A stretch of 64,000 nucleotides of DNA, taken from Acidobacteriota bacterium. Lineage in GTDB: Bacteria > Acidobacteriota > Terriglobia > Acidiferrales > UBA7541. The notes below the pieces were generated by a model, which ran no database searches, was not told the origin of the DNA, and worked only from the letters and a program-made list of their open reading frames with translations. The stretch spans positions 371,911 to 435,910 of the forward strand of contig JABCZF010000001.1 in assembly GCA_013289825.1 (NCBI GenBank), in the 5' to 3' direction. The position numbers and the translations under genes were made by a program. Position 1 is the first letter of the stretch. The number at the start of each line of letters is the position of its first letter. Of the stretch, positions 27,455 through 36,934 are shown in pieces.

Positions 27455-27714
27455 TTACGCTTGCCCCCGCGCCATTGCTTGAAGTCCTTGAGGATTTCGT
27501 CCTCGGAGATTCCTTCGGCAGCCAGCACCGCCTGTAGGCGAGAGGCCGCTTCCTTGAGCGCGACTCGATCCGCTTCCGTGCGTTTTCGCCGTGCGGGGAT
27601 GTAGTAGCCAACCGTATCTCCGTGGCGTGTAATCGCCACCGGCGCGTCGCTTTCAAGGAGATAGCTGGCAAGCTTGTCCCGAAATTCTCGAATCCCGACC
27701 TTGAGTGTTTCCAT
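27451..27714 (-). CDS. Phd/YefM-type antitoxin
   Basis: An 87-residue antitoxin of type II toxin-antitoxin systems. The N-terminal DNA-binding part is recognised from LKVGIREFRDKLASYLLESD and APVAITRHGDTVGYYIPAR; the acidic, helical C-terminus (GISEDEILKDFKQWRGG) would bind the PIN toxin. The start ATG 27714 has GGAG upstream. The frame is intact although its partner is broken. It should repress its own promoter, where three evenly spaced GTGTAC hexamers are found. Confidence 0.88.
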   Translation of the reverse strand: METLKVGIREFRDKLASYLLESDAPVAITRHGDTVGYYIPARRKRTEADRVALKEAASRLQAVLAAEGISEDEILKDFKQWRGGKRK

Positions 27715-27725
27715 TACGATCTCCT

Positions 27726-27751
27726 GTGTACCTGTGTGTACACAAGTGTAC
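27726..27751. promoter_or_regulatory. Likely antitoxin operator: three GTGTAC hexamers
   Basis: GTGTAC occurs at 27726, 27736 and 27746, exactly ten bases apart, and the middle copy lies inside the palindrome TGTGTACACA (27735-27744). The array begins 12 bases upstream of the antitoxin start, as expected for an autorepression site that a protein could occupy on one face of the helix. Confidence 0.6.
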
Positions 27752-27939
27752 CTTCTATGGTTTCAGTGTGCAAGGGATGTCCACCCCTCGATGGTCAGTT
27801 CTCTTCGCCTTTCAGATGCGCACGTTTTGGGATACTTTTTCCAGACACCTGGGTCGGCAAGTACTACGATCTCGCCATCGACAACAGTTTCTTCCGGGAG
27901 GCCGCGCAGAGGTGCAACAATGTACGACTACACTTGCCG

Positions 27940-28119
27940 GGAATTGCGTTGACCGCACATGCAATGAAGGGCGATGAGGAGCGATTCCTGAACGCGGGCA
28001 TGGACGGCTACCTTGCAAAGCTTATCCGGCCGCAAGAACTCGATAACATCCTCGCCAAGTATATGGTCTTGCGAAAGGAAGCGGGAAGCGCAATTACGGG
28101 TCCCTCCGATGCGGTGTGA
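27940..28119 (+). pseudogene. Receiver-domain C-terminal remnant
   Basis: The frame contains GIALTAHAMKGDEERFLNAG, then MDGYLAKLIRPQELDNILAK, the last third of a response-regulator receiver domain as found at the end of hybrid histidine kinases. The conserved Thr/Ala and Lys positions are present (LTAHAM, AKL with Leu replacing the usual Pro). The phospho-acceptor part is absent, and the upstream residues in the same frame look random. Confidence 0.65.
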
Positions 28120-28272
28120 GACAGATGATCGAAGACTTGCCATGATTAAGCGATGTTCGGGCATGGTCGGCGGAGACCAGGCGGACCGAAAATTTGACCG
28201 GCAGGCTCTTGCGTGTAACAGTGGTGAAACTTTCCTGCTTTACACTTTCAACTGGGCCAATTGGAGGACAAC

Positions 28273-28707
28273 ATGAAATCATCTGCGCCTGCGCCCGTGG
28301 CCGTGGCTGGAGTCTTGGGCTGTATTTTAATTGCGGGATGCGTTCAAACTCGCGAAGCGAATGTACCCAACCCCCCTGCCACGAGTTATCAAGTCGGTTC
28401 ATTTGAACTTCAGGACAGCGGAAGCTCTCAGCGGGTTCGCGGCGCGTCAGTTACCCCCGCCTTTTTTCAGAGTGCGAAAGTATCGCCTCTGCTCGGCCGT
28501 GGCTTCCTTCCGGAGGAATACAGCTCGGGCAGGCAGCAGGTTGTAATGGTCAGTCAGCGTTTCTGGCAGCAGCGATTGAGCGGGGACCCACGAATAATCG
28601 GCACCGCCATGCACTTGAATCGCCAAACCTTTACCGTGATCGGGATCATGCCAACGATGTTCGATGTCCCCGCAGGCGTTGATATCTGGGTGCCAAAGGC
28701 AGGATAG
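28273..28707 (+). CDS. Lipoprotein consisting of one MacB-type periplasmic core domain
   Basis: A 144-residue protein starting at ATG 28273 (GGAGG five bases before). It opens with a lipoprotein signal, VAGVLGCILIAGC, with the lipobox Cys near residue 22. The mature part matches the central piece of the periplasmic core domain of MacB/ADOP permeases: VRGASVTPAFFQSAKVSPLL, GRGFLPEEYSS, VVMVSQRFWQQRLSGDPRII, LNRQTFTVIGIMPTMFDVP and DIWVPKAG. No membrane helices or FtsX-like domain follow. It may be a real standalone protein that docks on a permease, or a permease fragment that gained a signal; the good ribosome site and lipobox favour the former. Confidence 0.65.
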   Translation: MKSSAPAPVAVAGVLGCILIAGCVQTREANVPNPPATSYQVGSFELQDSGSSQRVRGASVTPAFFQSAKVSPLLGRGFLPEEYSSGRQQVVMVSQRFWQQRLSGDPRIIGTAMHLNRQTFTVIGIMPTMFDVPAGVDIWVPKAG

Positions 28708-28945
28708 TGGCGTCCACCGTTAGCTAGGACGTAGCCTGATTCGGTCCGGCAGTTGCGCCGTGCGAGTGTTCGGACGAATGACAGGCAATCCGCAAGTAAC
28801 GCCTCGATATTGGCCGCGATAAACGCGCCAGCAGTGACCGACCATTCGCTGGAGAGACGCCGACTTATTGTATCGAAAGCGCGCCAACACACCGTGCTCG
28901 TGCTGTGGCGCGTGCGCACGCTCGGGATCGCGAACTGGTTAGCGG

Positions 28946-31417
28946 CTACTCGGCGCGGAGGGCCTCGACGGGGTCTACAGTGGCTGCGCGGCGCGAGGGT
29001 AGATAGCTGGCCATGAAGGCGGTGGCGACCAGGCCTAGCGTTACGGCGGCGTAGGTAGCCGGGTCGACGGAGTTGACCTGGAAGAGGAGAGAGGACATTA
29101 GGCGCATGACGATGATGGCGGCAGTCAGGCCGAAGGCGATGCCAATGCCGGTTAGGAATAGGCCGTGGCGGACAAACATGCCGGTTAGAGATTGCCTCTG
29201 CGCGCCGAGAGCCATGCGGATGCCGATTTCGCGAACGCGTTGCGAGACGGAGCAGGCGATTACGCCGTAAATGCCAACCACGCCGAGCAGGAGGGCCATG
29301 CCTCCAGCGACGGCAAGCATGATGAGGGTGAAGGACGTGCGGGCCATGGAGCGCGTGTAAAAATAACCGAGAGTGTGAACGCTGGAGAGCGGGAGATTGG
29401 GATTCACGGACCACACGGCTTCGCGGATTTCCTTCAGAAAAGCTTCAGAACCTGCGCGCGAACTGCGAATGGCGAAGGCGACATAGCGACGAACGGTGGT
29501 GGCATCGCCCTCGAAGTGATCCATCAAGATGGGCCAATAGACGGCAGATGTGGATTTCTGGTTGACGCCGTCGTCGTAAAGATTGGCGGCAACGCCAATG
29601 ACTTCGCGCCAGTCGTCGGTGGTGGCGACGCGAATGCGTTTGCCGATGGCGTTGGCGGGCGTGTTCCAGTATTCGCGGGCGAAATTCTCGGACACGATGG
29701 CGACAGGACGCTTTTGGTAGATGTCGGTCCAGGTGATGTCGCGGCCGGCGACGAGCGGGGTGCCCATGGTGGAGAACTCGCCGGGAGTGATGGACTTGAA
29801 GCGGCGAAGAGGTGGGAGTTCGCCTTCGCGGTAGGTACGGTCCTGGGCGAAAATTGGGTCGTTATTGCCGCTGCCGTCCATGGGAACGGCAGTGGTGATG
29901 GCGACCGAGCGGACGCCGGGAATCGCGGAGATTTTTCCTAACATTTCCTCGTACATTTGAACGACGGCTTGGCGTTCCTTGACTTGCGTTTCGGGAACGG
30001 AGATGCGGAAGGTTTGGAGCTGCGCGGGGTCGGAGAAACCAGGATTCACCCGCGTGAGCGCGCGGAAGGTACGGATCATCAGGCCGGAGCAGATCAGGAG
30101 GACGAGCGCGAGAGCGACTTGGACGACGACAAGGACGCTGCGAGCACGGTGCTGTTCGCGGCTTTGGCTGTTGGCGCGGCCGCCTTCACGAATGCCGGTG
30201 CTGAGACGGACTCCAGCGTATTTGAAGATGGGAACGGAAGCGAAAAGGATGCTGGCGAGAATCGACACGGCGAAGGTGAAGAGCAGGACAGGGCCGTCGA
30301 TGCCGATTTCGTTGATGCGGGGGATCCCCGACGGGGCCATGACCATGAGGACGCGCAGGGCGGCGTAGGCGAGCCCCAGACCGATGACGCTGCCGAGCAA
30401 ACCGAGAATGAAACTTTCGAGGAAGAGTTCGCCGGCGATGCGGTAGGGACTCGCGCCAAGAGCGGAGCGGACGGCGAGTTCCTGACGGCGGCCCTCGACG
30501 CGGACGAGGAGGAGGTTTGCGACGTTGGCGCAGGCGATGAGTAGAACCAGGCCGATGGAGCCCATGAGGACCCAGAGGGTGCTGCCGACATCACCGACGA
30601 CATCGTTCTTGAGCGGACGGAGCTGGGGGCCGATGTGGGCGTCTTCAAAGAGTTTGAGGCTGAAGCCTTCAGGCGCTGGGAACGAACTCATCACGATGGG
30701 AAGCATACGCGCGACGTCGGCGTTGGCTTGCTCGATGGTAACGCCTGGTTTGAGGCGAGCTATGCCGTCGTAGCTATAGTTGCCGAGGTGAGTTTTGTTG
30801 CGGTCCCACTTGAAGGGGAGATAGAGGGCCCGGTCCTGCCAATCCAGAAAATGAAAACTCTGTGGGAGCACGCCGATGATTTCGTTGGGCTTGCCGTCCA
30901 CGGTGAGGGACTGGCCGATGACAGAGTTGGAGCCGCCGAATTTTTTGCGCCAGTAGCCGTATCCCAGGATGACCGTGTCGGGGGAGCCTGGAGAGTCGTC
31001 CTGGTGAGTGAAGACGCGCCCAAGCATAGGAGTGACGCCGAGGAGCGGGAGAGTGCCGTCGGTGACGATGAGGTCGTCGACTTGTTCGGGTTCGGCAAGG
31101 CCAGTGACGCTGACAGAATCGCCTTGGTAGACGCCGACGTCCTGGAAGGATTTGTTTTGTTCGCGATAGATGAAGTAGTGGGAAGGAGCCATGTTGAGAT
31201 CATCGATGTTGATACCGGGAGCGGTGTGCCAGACGCCGATGAGTTCGTTGGGCTTGGGATAGGGAAGAGGCTTGAGAAGGACGCTTTCGAGGACGCTGAA
31301 GACGACGGTGTTGCCGCCAACGCCGGCGGCGAGAGTGACGAGCGTGATTACCGTGAAAAGGGGGGCGCTTGCAAGGCGGCGGAAAACCTGTTTCAGGTGG
31401 AGCACAAACGTTCGCAT
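28946..31417 (-). CDS. ADOP-type ABC transporter permease (MacB-like)
   Basis: An 823-residue permease of the acidobacterial duplicated class. It has two units, each with a periplasmic MacB core domain and an FtsX-like helix bundle: the first helix (SAPLFTVITLVTLAAGVGGN), DGTLPLLGVTPMLGRVF, then VLLIACANVANLLLVRVEGR around residue 280, a second core around residues 430-690, and a last bundle with VGIYGVIACSVSQRVREIGI and PSRRAATVDPVEALRAE at the end. The N-terminal prefix domain of many ADOPs is absent here. No ATPase gene is adjacent, which is usual for these orphan permeases. Role: probably mechanotransmission in efflux or lipoprotein handling; the substrate is unknown. Confidence 0.9.
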   Translation of the reverse strand: MRTFVLHLKQVFRRLASAPLFTVITLVTLAAGVGGNTVVFSVLESVLLKPLPYPKPNELIGVWHTAPGINIDDLNMAPSHYFIYREQNKSFQDVGVYQGDSVSVTGLAEPEQVDDLIVTDGTLPLLGVTPMLGRVFTHQDDSPGSPDTVILGYGYWRKKFGGSNSVIGQSLTVDGKPNEIIGVLPQSFHFLDWQDRALYLPFKWDRNKTHLGNYSYDGIARLKPGVTIEQANADVARMLPIVMSSFPAPEGFSLKLFEDAHIGPQLRPLKNDVVGDVGSTLWVLMGSIGLVLLIACANVANLLLVRVEGRRQELAVRSALGASPYRIAGELFLESFILGLLGSVIGLGLAYAALRVLMVMAPSGIPRINEIGIDGPVLLFTFAVSILASILFASVPIFKYAGVRLSTGIREGGRANSQSREQHRARSVLVVVQVALALVLLICSGLMIRTFRALTRVNPGFSDPAQLQTFRISVPETQVKERQAVVQMYEEMLGKISAIPGVRSVAITTAVPMDGSGNNDPIFAQDRTYREGELPPLRRFKSITPGEFSTMGTPLVAGRDITWTDIYQKRPVAIVSENFAREYWNTPANAIGKRIRVATTDDWREVIGVAANLYDDGVNQKSTSAVYWPILMDHFEGDATTVRRYVAFAIRSSRAGSEAFLKEIREAVWSVNPNLPLSSVHTLGYFYTRSMARTSFTLIMLAVAGGMALLLGVVGIYGVIACSVSQRVREIGIRMALGAQRQSLTGMFVRHGLFLTGIGIAFGLTAAIIVMRLMSSLLFQVNSVDPATYAAVTLGLVATAFMASYLPSRRAATVDPVEALRAE

Positions 31418-32407
31418 TGGCGGAGCCTCACGGGGTGTGCCGTTGAATGATCTGGCGTGTGGGCAGAACCCTCAATAGTAAAGACGAAAGCGTGGCGAGG
31501 AAGTTCCGTGGAGTTCAGAGGGGGAGAAGCAGGTCGGTGCGTACTTTGGGAGTAGAAAGTGATGCTGACAGGCGGCGTGACGGGCTGCGTTTGGCGGAGG
31601 AGGAGAGCTCCGCGATTTCCAGAATTGCGGCGGCCACCGGCGAGGCAGCCCAATCTCGCATACCGGAGAACTGAGCGACGATGAAATCTGTGAGGTGGTT
31701 ACGTTTCTGCGCGACTTGGAGCACTTGCCTCCGCGCGTTGCCGACGAGTTTCAACAGAGACAGTGATTGCTGCTTAAGAGTGTTCCACCGCCGCCCCCGA
31801 GGCACGCGGCCGGAATGAGACCGAGGAGTGACCCACCGTTTGCAAGAAACAAAATCACTAACGGTGGCCTATCAAGAGTTAAGGCTTGGCGGTCCGCCAG
31901 CTCTTTGTTGAGCCCAGAGTTAGCAGTGGGCATTCGGCGGGTGAAAGGCGCTCGCCGTCTGGGCGTACGCCTGGGCAATTGGCTTACGGTAGACCAGGGC
32001 AGGTGTCTACTGGCAAAGCCACACAATCGAGACGCTTAGAACGAAACGAGACCATGCCACGCTGGCCACGCTCCTCGGATGCGGGCTTCGCCGTGGTGAA
32101 CTGCTTGAAAGAGCGTACCGGTAGTAGCACTTGCTGGGCGTCCCATGCTTTTGTTCTTGACTTCGGGGTGAAGTGCCTCAGAATAGAATTCTCCTTTCAT
32201 TTGTGGCGCGATCTCAAAGTCGAACCTTCAAACGGGCGAACGACAAACGGGTCCTTCAGGCAGCTTCTCTTGGCGCGACACTCTTGATTGAATACCTGGA
32301 GCTTGCCAATCACTCATCACCAAGTTGGACAGAGCCAATGTGCGGACTTGAGTTTCATTGGTTGGAGACCAGTCGTAAGAGCAATACCCATCGAGGAGGT
32401 GCTCGCA
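31418..32407. other. Long intergenic stretch, nothing recognised
   Basis: Nearly 1 kb between the ADOP permease and the receiver protein. Several open frames of 60-130 codons occur on both strands, but none has a good ribosome site together with a family-like pattern. Confidence 0.45.
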
Positions 32408-32821
32408 ATGTCGACGGAGACAATCAGCGCGAAAATCTTAGTCGTGGACGATGACACGGATATATTGAAGGGAATGGCGATTCGTCTGCAATCAAATGGG
32501 TTTGTGGTACTCCAGGCCATGACCGCGGTTTCCGCCATCGTGTTGGCACGGGCGGAGGAACCGGACGTGATTGTTCTTGACCTGGGTCTCCCCGACCTCG
32601 ACGGATTTACGTTCATTAAACAACTCAAAGAGTTCCCGGCAACTGCTCACATCCCGGTGATCGTGCTCACCGGAAGAGATCCTCAGGGAAACCAGGAACG
32701 TTCGTATGACATCGGTGCGTTTGATTTTTTTCAGAAACCCGTCATCGATAAATGGTTTTTAGCGTCGATCGAGAGAGCCCTCGCGGCTCGGCTTCCAAAA
32801 AAGATTGCAGGTAGCTCGTAG
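32408..32821 (+). CDS. Single-domain response regulator
   Basis: A 137-residue protein consisting only of a receiver domain. The start ATG 32408 has GAGGAGGTG upstream; the frame is open further 5' but without support. Key residues are visible: the acidic pocket in ILVVDDDTD, the phospho-acceptor Asp in IVLDLGLPDLDG, Thr in VIVLTGRD and Lys in FFQKPV. No output domain and no kinase gene are near, so it is an orphan that would act by protein contact, as CheY- or DivK-like proteins do. Confidence 0.88.
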   Translation: MSTETISAKILVVDDDTDILKGMAIRLQSNGFVVLQAMTAVSAIVLARAEEPDVIVLDLGLPDLDGFTFIKQLKEFPATAHIPVIVLTGRDPQGNQERSYDIGAFDFFQKPVIDKWFLASIERALAARLPKKIAGSS

Positions 32822-33040
32822 CAACCCGATTTGGGAGCGCGACGAAAACTTTCTGGCCGCGTACCTGCGAGATCCAGCCTACTCGCCGCGCACCGCAGCC
32901 AGGAAGCGGCAGCGGAATTGCTGAAGATACTCGATGGTCTCCTCGTGATGTCGTGTCTGCTCAAGTAATTCTCCAAAGGGCTAGGATGAGTCCTTCAAAC
33001 CGCAACGTAGCGGATTTAATCGCAAGCGTGGTTTGAGAAG

Positions 33041-33060
33041 CCGTCGCATTTATGCGACGG
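33041..33060. terminator. Perfect hairpin between convergent genes
   Basis: CCGTCGCA-TTTA-TGCGACGG, an eight-pair stem with a four-base loop, lies between the ends of the receiver gene (+) and the TonB receptor gene (-). There is no strong T-tract on either side; it could be a shared terminator or mRNA end. Confidence 0.45.
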
Positions 33061-33113
33061 AAAAGTCACTGTAGAGCTCTAGCATTCGAGCGTGAGCAGG
33101 CCGTGTTTCCGAA

Positions 33114-36100
33114 TCAGAACTCCACGCGCAGTGAACCCTGAATCACACGCGGTCCGCCGCCCACCACACCTGCGGTTGTACCAACTGCCGTGGCTGTAGC
33201 GCTGCCCACTGTGGCAGTGATTTTGCCGAAGTTGCCGCTGCTTTCATTGAAGGTTGGATTGGCAAAGTTCGTATGGTTAAAGAGATTGAAGAAATCCGCC
33301 CGGAAGCGCAGGTGGACCCTTTCCGTATGTAGCGGAAAGAGCTTGGACGCGGCAAAATTCCAGTTCTGCAAACCCGGGCCGTAGTACTGATTGCGGCCGG
33401 AAGTGCCCTGGCGTCCAGTCGGCGGCAAAGCCTTGGAGCAGTCGAGTTTCGGAACCGTAATGCAGCCGAAAAACGCCGGATCAAACGCCGCATCCGGATT
33501 GCTATTGTTCTGCGGCAGTGCTCCTTTTCCGACGACGTCGGGGCGGTCACTGAACTGGTTGAACCCGCTGAAATCGGCAGAACTGTTAAATACCGTGAAC
33601 GGAGTGCCGGACTGGAGGGTAGTGTTGCCAGATACTTGCCAGCCGCCGAAAACCTGGCGATTCACGCCGTTGTCCCAGCCCAAGAGCCGGTGGCCGGGTC
33701 CAACTGGCAAATCGATCACGTAGGTAAATACGGCGCGGTGCCGGATGTCAAATGACGAGGGGCCACGATCTGCAGCGAGATTGTTGCGGTCATCAAGCCC
33801 AGCGCGTTCGCCGGTCGAGCCAAAGAACGAGGAGCCATCGTCGATGGACTTCCCGATGGTGTATGAACCTTCGAAGTAGATACCATGGCGTCCTTGATAC
33901 CTGGCGGTGGCTACGGCACTGTTATAGTTGGAATTGCCGATGTCCACACCAGTCAGAATTGAGCCGAAGAACGGGTTCGGGAAAATCTGCGTGTTAGGAG
34001 CCACGTTCCCGCGCTTGGTGGGATCATTCACGACGACGGTTGGCTGATTCTGGTCGATGAACAAACCCAGCTTGTGAGCGGCCGAACCCTGGTAGTCAAC
34101 TTCGAGAGAGAATGCATTCCCAAGCTCGCGCTGAATGCCGAGGCTGTACTGATAGATATAAGAGCTACGAAGGTTTTGATCTTCAGCACTGATGCCCACT
34201 AAGCCGACCTGGTTGGGTTTGCCGATGTTCTTCACTAGAGGGACGTTTTGATTGAGCCCGACCGCATAGGAGAATTTGCCGGGCTGCGTGGTGCCAGCCG
34301 CTTGAGTTGTGGTCAGGTTGAAGGGCGCGTTGAGCGCCATATTTGCCGGAATATTGTTGAAAATCTCGTCATAACCTACGCGGAATCCGCCGCGGACTAC
34401 AGTCTTGTCGTTCCCGAACACGGAAGTAGCAAAGCGGGGAGTGTAGGCAAAACCGAGAACCGGAGCGACGTTGTTCTTGTCTGGATTTGTGCCGGAATCG
34501 GAGAGCGTAAAAGGCGCCTGGTTAAAGAAAAAAGAGGCGGGGCCGCTCTTGGTAGTATCAATGGCGAGAACCTTATTGCTGCCCAACAGGACGGGGCCAA
34601 CTCCAGGGATGAAGTTGGTTGCCTGGTTGCGAACTTGGTGGATAGCCGAAGGATACTCGTAGCGGACGCCGTAGTTCAGGGTGAGATTGTCTTTCACCTT
34701 GTAGGTATCCTGCCAATAGAGATCCACTGGGTAGCGCTGCCAATAGGCCAAAGTAGAGCCAAAGAGGAGCGTTGAGGTGTTGACATTGCCGGCAGCGAAG
34801 TCCGCGAAGCTGGAGAAGTTAAACTGCCCGCGGGCAGAACCATCGAGGAAGCGGCGGGCATCTTCGCGGCGAATATGGACACCCATCCGCCAAGAGTGCT
34901 TGGAAGCGCTGAACGGGGCGATCCAGGAGACATTGTCATAGGCTTCATACGTGTTGGTAATGCGGCCCTGGGGCAGGTTGCTGGTGCTCCCCAAGGGTGC
35001 AAAGCCGCCGCTTACGCCAATGGTGGGCAGGCCGGAATCGAGCTGATTGGAACTGGCATGCACGATGCCGGGAAGTGGATTGCCCGCTGCGTCGACAAAG
35101 ATCTTGGAGGAGTCAAAACCAGAGTCCTGCACGGTGATGAAGGTCTTGTTGCGGGAGAAGCCGACGCGAAGTTCATTGAGCAGCCGCGGCGAAAATGTGT
35201 GCGTGTAATCGAGGACACCCGAGTCACTGGCCGGTGAGTTAGCGTTGCCGCCTAAGAGCGGCAGCGCACCGGGGGTAAAAACGGTGCCGCCATATTGAGC
35301 CCATCGCACCGAGAGGTGATCTTTTTCGCTGAAGTTGTAATCGACCTTGGCGAGACCGGTTTCGTCGAATGTCGTGGCACTGACGTTTGCGATGAAGTTA
35401 TTGGTTCCCGGAGCGGCGTTGAGATTCGTGGGAGCCGGCCAGAACTGCAGCAAGGCCTTCGAGATTGGATCGCTGACTGTGGCGCGTTCGGCAGCTGTCG
35501 GCACCCGGGTCAAGCTGACTGTGGGAGCTACCTGGCGGAAGCCTTCATAGGATAGAAAGAAGAACATTCTGTTCTTCAAGATCGGCCCACCTACAGTTCC
35601 GCCGTACTGGTTACGGTGCAGCGGATTCTTGGTTCCTCCATTCTTGTTGGTGAAAAAATCCGCGGCGTCAAGTACGGAGTTGCGCAGATACTCGAAGGCT
35701 GTCCCATGAAACTGATTGCCACCGCTCTTTGTAACGATGTTCACCTGTCCGCCCGTGCCCCGACCGAACTCCGCGGTGGCCACGCTGGTCTGAACGGCAA
35801 ACTCCTGCACTGCGTCGGTGATGCGAAAATTGCCGAGGGCAGAGTTGATTTGTGTATCGATGTTACTTACACCATCTAGCAGGAAGATGTTGGACTGCGA
35901 ACGAGCCCCGGACACATTGAAGCCGCCACCTTGCGTCCCCGGAGATGACGGTAAGACGCCCGGAGTTAGCAGGGCCAAGTCCAAGTACTGGCGCGCGTTC
36001 AACGGCATGTTCGATATCACCTCGCTATCAATCACGTTGCTTAAGGTGCTCCTATCCGCCTCCAGCAACGGAGTTGCTGCACCCGAGACTTCAATAGTCT

Positions 36101-36455
36101 CGGCAACACTACCTACCTGCAGGGTAGCGTCCAGATGCGTGATCTGGTCGACCTGAACCACGACGTCTTTCAACGTTTCTTTTTTGAACCCAGGAGTCTC
36201 GACATGGAGGGAGTACACGGCCGGAGCCAGCTGCAGGAACTGAAAACCCCCATTACTGTCACTTACGGTTTCTTCCTTGGCGTTAGTAGACAGGTTAATG
36301 AGCGTCAATTTCGCTCCCGAAATCACCGCGCCGCTCTGATCCTTTACGAATCCGGCGATGCTTCCAGTGGGCGACGCTAACACCGTCGGGGCGCACATCA
36401 AGACCAACGCAGAAAGAAGAGTCCACAAGACTGAAGATACTCTGAGTCGTTTCAT
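33114..36455 (-). CDS. Oar-like TonB-dependent receptor
   Basis: A complete 1,113-residue outer-membrane receptor. It starts at ATG 36455 behind GGAGG with a signal peptide (SSVLWTLLSALVLMCAPTVLA). Residues 30-115 form a carboxypeptidase-regulatory-like domain (GSIAGFVKDQSGAVISGAKL), followed by the plug (LLEADRSTLSNVIDSEVISN, LPLNARQYLDLALLTPGVLP) and a large barrel that ends HLRFRADFFNLFNHTNFANP and a final GSLRVEF strand. This plan is typical of Acidobacteria, which carry many copies. It stands alone, so its substrate cannot be guessed from neighbours. Confidence 0.95.
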   Translation of the reverse strand: MKRLRVSSVLWTLLSALVLMCAPTVLASPTGSIAGFVKDQSGAVISGAKLTLINLSTNAKEETVSDSNGGFQFLQLAPAVYSLHVETPGFKKETLKDVVVQVDQITHLDATLQVGSVAETIEVSGAATPLLEADRSTLSNVIDSEVISNMPLNARQYLDLALLTPGVLPSSPGTQGGGFNVSGARSQSNIFLLDGVSNIDTQINSALGNFRITDAVQEFAVQTSVATAEFGRGTGGQVNIVTKSGGNQFHGTAFEYLRNSVLDAADFFTNKNGGTKNPLHRNQYGGTVGGPILKNRMFFFLSYEGFRQVAPTVSLTRVPTAAERATVSDPISKALLQFWPAPTNLNAAPGTNNFIANVSATTFDETGLAKVDYNFSEKDHLSVRWAQYGGTVFTPGALPLLGGNANSPASDSGVLDYTHTFSPRLLNELRVGFSRNKTFITVQDSGFDSSKIFVDAAGNPLPGIVHASSNQLDSGLPTIGVSGGFAPLGSTSNLPQGRITNTYEAYDNVSWIAPFSASKHSWRMGVHIRREDARRFLDGSARGQFNFSSFADFAAGNVNTSTLLFGSTLAYWQRYPVDLYWQDTYKVKDNLTLNYGVRYEYPSAIHQVRNQATNFIPGVGPVLLGSNKVLAIDTTKSGPASFFFNQAPFTLSDSGTNPDKNNVAPVLGFAYTPRFATSVFGNDKTVVRGGFRVGYDEIFNNIPANMALNAPFNLTTTQAAGTTQPGKFSYAVGLNQNVPLVKNIGKPNQVGLVGISAEDQNLRSSYIYQYSLGIQRELGNAFSLEVDYQGSAAHKLGLFIDQNQPTVVVNDPTKRGNVAPNTQIFPNPFFGSILTGVDIGNSNYNSAVATARYQGRHGIYFEGSYTIGKSIDDGSSFFGSTGERAGLDDRNNLAADRGPSSFDIRHRAVFTYVIDLPVGPGHRLLGWDNGVNRQVFGGWQVSGNTTLQSGTPFTVFNSSADFSGFNQFSDRPDVVGKGALPQNNSNPDAAFDPAFFGCITVPKLDCSKALPPTGRQGTSGRNQYYGPGLQNWNFAASKLFPLHTERVHLRFRADFFNLFNHTNFANPTFNESSGNFGKITATVGSATATAVGTTAGVVGGGPRVIQGSLRVEF

Positions 36456-36934
36456 AGCTACCTCCGTCGAATCTTCGGAACGCGCATTTGTCGAGCGAAC
36501 CTCGGATATCTCGAAGCCCCTTCAGACTCTTACAGCGCGTCCACCTTAGGTTGAATTCGAAAAATCATCATTAAGAAAAGCAGGAAAAGAACCTGTTTAC
36601 AAAGCCCTAGCAACTCTTATGCCAAAGTGGAATGCGTCTTCCATGGAGCAATAGGCCCAGCTAACCCACGTGTTTCGCGAAGGACGTTGTGTGCAGCCGC
36701 CCGTGCAGCTTGACGTTAATCCTTAATTTAGATATGAGTTTACGTAAATCCAATTTTAAGAATCTCGCGTTTCAGATCATCCGGTAATAATGGGACTGGA
36801 CACAACGAGAAATGGCAGCGGAGCGCTGGTCCGGATCAGTGCGAGCGTGTTTGGTTTTGTGTTTGCAGTCTCCTCCCTGACGCGACTGCAATTTGACATC
36901 ATGCCTCGCTCCGGACTTCGCGCACATCTGTCTC
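36456..36934. other. Intergenic, promoter side of the TonB receptor
   Basis: About 480 bases with AT-rich patches (36540-36800). No coding frame was recognised. Confidence 0.4.

Noticed and set aside
28554..29414. Long open frame on the minus strand overlapping the lipoprotein gene and the ADOP permease end
   Set aside because: The translation is rich in His, Arg and Pro and has no family pattern; both overlapped genes have clear homology.
29192..31450. Several long plus-strand frames opposite the ADOP permease
   Set aside because: Glu/Asp/Gly-rich antisense translations of a GC-rich gene with no start signals or domains.
31515..31805. 96-codon minus-strand frame upstream of the ADOP permease
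   Set aside because: No ribosome site, no conserved pattern; left as unassigned intergenic sequence.
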